Notes under the pieces: model-generated
The model's database searches: none
Seen by the model: the letters and a program-made list of their open reading frames with translations, nothing else
Told to the model about the DNA's origin: nothing
Program-made: the position numbers and the translations under genes
NCBI GenBank assembly: GCA_016715505.1
Contig: JADJZY010000021.1
Span: 1 to 50,312 of the forward strand
DNA from: Bacteroidota bacterium
GTDB lineage: Bacteria > Bacteroidota > Bacteroidia > Chitinophagales > Chitinophagaceae
Direction of reading: 5' to 3'
DNA length: 50,312 nt
In this document: positions 48,656-50,312 of the stretch, in pieces
Position numbering within the stretch: position 1 is the stretch's first letter
Layout: each line of letters opens with the position of its first letter

Positions 48656-48657
48656 TG

Positions 48658-49083
48658 TTATTCATTGGGGTCAAATTTTACCATCCATTCAATTCCGAAT
48701 TTATCTCTAAACATAGCAAAATAAGTCCCATCAGGATTTTCGTCCAAAGGCATTTCAACTTGTCCGCCTGCTGAAAGTCCGTTAAATATTTGGTAGGCTT
48801 CTTCTTTGCTTTCTGCACTGATGGTAATTTTGCTTCTGTTTTCTTCTTCACTTACTTTACCCATTACTTCTAGAATGTCGTTTGCCATTAGAACACCATC
48901 GCCAATAGGCAAAGAAATATACATTAGTTTGTTTTCTTCGTTTGCAGGAATTGGATATTCAGGGCTTGAAATTTCTTTAAAGCGAACAACCTTTGAAAAC
49001 TCACCACCAAACACTGATTTGTAAAAGGTAAATGCTTCTTCTGCATTTCCATTAAAGTTGATGTGTGGATTAATTTGTGCCAT
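48658..49083 (-). CDS. VOC-family (PhnB/glyoxalase-like) protein
   Basis: 141 residues, the usual length. The start INPHINFNGNAEEAFTFYKS and later FGGEFSKVVRF and DGTYFAMFRDKFGIEWMV are characteristic of the PhnB-like branch of the vicinal oxygen chelate superfamily. Members are small cytoplasmic metal-binding or antibiotic-binding folds, most without a proven reaction, so none is assigned. It follows the second VOC gene (49108-49698) by 24 bases on the same strand. Its product lacks a signal peptide, in contrast to everything to the left. Confidence 0.92.
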   Translation of the reverse strand: MAQINPHINFNGNAEEAFTFYKSVFGGEFSKVVRFKEISSPEYPIPANEENKLMYISLPIGDGVLMANDILEVMGKVSEEENRSKITISAESKEEAYQIFNGLSAGGQVEMPLDENPDGTYFAMFRDKFGIEWMVKFDPNE

Positions 49084-49107
49084 TTTAATTGTTTGTTTTG
49101 TTTATTA

Positions 49108-49698
49108 TTATTTAAGTTCTGAAAGGATTATTTTCTTTTGTAGCAATGTATTTTTCATTGCCTTGTCTCGAACTTTTGGGTCATCGCTGTTTATAAGATC
49201 AAAATATTCAACAGGAACAACTTGCCACGATAAACCATATTTGTCTTTACACCAGCCACAAGAACTTTCTTGTCCGCCGTTTGCTGTCAATGCATTCCAA
49301 TAATGATCAAATTTGCTTGGTCTTTGCAGTTAATGACAAATGAAACAGATTCATTAAATTTCTGAAATGGACCTGCTGCTAAAATACTTAATTCCATTCC
49401 TGCAATTTCTACAATTGCAGTTTCAAAATTGCCACCACCTGCTTCTGGTGGATTTGTATATTTATGGTGTTCTTTCAATTTACCCTCTTTAAAAATGGAA
49501 AGGTAATAATCTGCTACAGCTTTTGCGTCTGTTGTCTCTACCCAAATTGAAGGTGTAATTTTTTGTGAAATCCTATCTGTCTTCTTTAATGTGGTTGTAT
49601 CCGTTTTTACTGTTTTCGTGTGAGTTTTATTGAGAATTTACACAACCCAACATTGTCGCCATTGTTATGGCTGTCAATAATTTAAGTGTATTTTTCAT
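49108..49698 (-). CDS. Lipoprotein VOC-family protein (two frameshifts)
   Basis: ATG 49698 gives MKNTLKLLTAITMATMLGC, a signal peptide with a lipobox (MLGC), then VNSQ and a TAA at about 49627-49629. In the next frame the text continues KTHTKTVKTDTTT, ISQKITPSIWVETTDAKAVA, DYYLSIFKEGKLKEHHKYTN, AIVEIAGMELSILAAGPF up to VINCKDQ. A missing T near 49306 moves the frame to KFDHYWNALTANGGQESSCG, WCKDKYGLSWQVVPVEYF, ending ILSELK. Restored, it is a VOC/PhnB-type protein of about 190 residues with a membrane-anchored N-terminus, which is unusual for this family. It starts four bases after the SRPBCC gene's stop, so the genes form an operon. Confidence 0.78.
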
Positions 49699-49702
49699 CG
49701 TG

Positions 49703-50200
49703 TTATTTTTTTCGTGTTTGTAATAAATAACCTAGTTCATTCAAAGTAGCTGTAAAACCTTCCTTGAAGCCCATTTCTATCATCTTTTCCATTCTTTCAA
49801 GCGATTCGTTATAAATGGAAATACTCACCTTTGTTATTCCATTTTTTTCGCTAAACGTTAAATCCCACGATGAGCCAGGAGTGAATGGATTTTCGTCTTT
49901 ATCAGCAAAAACACTTTCAAACTTGAAATTAGTTTTTGGTGAAATAGCTGTATAAGTTTGAATTGAATAATTTAATTCCTGGCCTTCTGCACTTACCATT
50001 GCATAAAATCTTCGTCCACCTACTTTAAAGTCCATAACTTTTGTCCTTGATTCAAAGGGCTTAGGAGCCCACCATTGGTCAAGAATTTCTTTTATGGTAA
50101 AGGCATCCCATACCAATGATTGTTCGGCTTCAAATTCCCTTGTTATGAATACCGTCTTAGTTGATTTGTCAACTGTGAAGTCAAATAGTAGATTATTCAT
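49703..50200 (-). CDS. SRPBCC / AHSA1-type protein
   Basis: 165 residues. FITREFEAEQSLVWDAFTIK, LDQWWAPKPFESR, FKVGGRRFYAMVSAEGQE, WDLTFSEKNGITKVSISIY and the closing MIEMGFKEGFTATLNELGYL are the standard pattern of AHSA1-type START/SRPBCC proteins, which form a hydrophobic ligand pocket. No catalytic role is assigned. It is the second of two adjacent SRPBCC genes; the first is cut by the window edge at 50229-50312. With the two VOC genes it forms a four-gene run that is A/T-rich and cytoplasmic apart from the VOC lipoprotein. Confidence 0.92.
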   Translation of the reverse strand: MNNLLFDFTVDKSTKTVFITREFEAEQSLVWDAFTIKEILDQWWAPKPFESRTKVMDFKVGGRRFYAMVSAEGQELNYSIQTYTAISPKTNFKFESVFADKDENPFTPGSSWDLTFSEKNGITKVSISIYNESLERMEKMIEMGFKEGFTATLNELGYLLQTRKK

Positions 50201-50228
50201 TTTGTTTAAATCTGATTTTAGTGTTTTA

Positions 50229-50312
50229 TTATTTCGCTAATATGGCATCTAAGTTTTGCATAGCCATTTCAAGACCTTCTTTAAAGCCCATTGCTATTGT
50301 TTGTTCTAGTTG
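50229..50312 (-). CDS. SRPBCC-family protein, C-terminal fragment at the window edge
   Basis: 28 codons end in TAA at 50229-50231. They read EQTIAMGFKEGLEMAMQNLD followed by AILAK, the same C-terminal helix as in 49703-50200 (EMGFKEGFTATLNELG). It is a paralogue of that gene; the rest lies outside the window. The gap between the two genes is 28 bases. Confidence 0.75.
   Translation of the reverse strand, partial: QLEQTIAMGFKEGLEMAMQNLDAILAK

Overview
The window looks like a stretch of a Bacteroidota genome (Chitinophagales/Saprospirales-like by general flavour; I cannot place it more precisely). The reasons are: very large secreted proteins rich in Asn, Ser, Thr and Gly; one clear type IX secretion (T9SS) type A C-terminal domain; two propeller + Y_Y_Y sensor kinases; HisKA_3/NarL and LytS/LytTR two-component pairs; tail-fibre-like proteins with the characteristic C-terminal stalk; and six C-terminal dockerin-like tails of a kind common in this phylum. 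No rRNA, tRNA, CRISPR array, transposase or phage gene is visible.

Layout, left to right. 1-7346 (-): giant beta-helix/CARDB-repeat surface protein running off the left edge. 7426-9930 (-): NarL response regulator and a badly frameshifted TPR histidine kinase. 10198-15157 (-): a protein with five tandem 79-residue YFFD repeats, a beta-helix protein and a WQ..GG-repeat (propeller-like) protein. 15471-19747 (-): a small secreted protein, a metzincin-type protease and a tail-fibre-like protein. 20083-23896 (+): propeller histidine kinase and NarL regulator. 23982-30330 (-): a giant, frameshifted beta-helix/PKD/FN3 protein with a T9SS tail. 30779-36262 (-): a LamG/YFFD-repeat protein and two beta-helix proteins. 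36528-39095 (+): TPR histidine kinase and NarL regulator. 39163-43102 (-): dockerin-tailed protein and tail-fibre-like protein. 43344-47254 (-): LytS-type propeller kinase and LytTR regulator. 47485-48493 (-): 5'-truncated P-domain/dockerin pseudogene. 48658-50312 (-): an A/T-richer group of VOC and SRPBCC genes that looks unrelated to the rest.

The unifying theme is a family of secreted proteins that share one C-terminal module: an Ig-like segment with a KHRN..ETWS motif followed by two EF-hand-like calcium loops. It occurs in six genes (10198, 13270, 15471, 30779, 39163, 47485), interleaved with four two-component systems. Two loci share the order beta-helix gene, 14 bp, YFFD-repeat dockerin gene, so they look like copies of one unit. 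My inference is a regulated set of cell-surface or extracellular proteins with a shared, probably calcium-dependent, sorting or assembly tail; no cohesin-like partner is visible here.

Many genes are interrupted by apparent single-base losses, often in A/T homopolymers or in otherwise perfect repeats. I therefore treat most breaks as probable sequence or assembly errors and describe the restored gene, marking where the frame changes.
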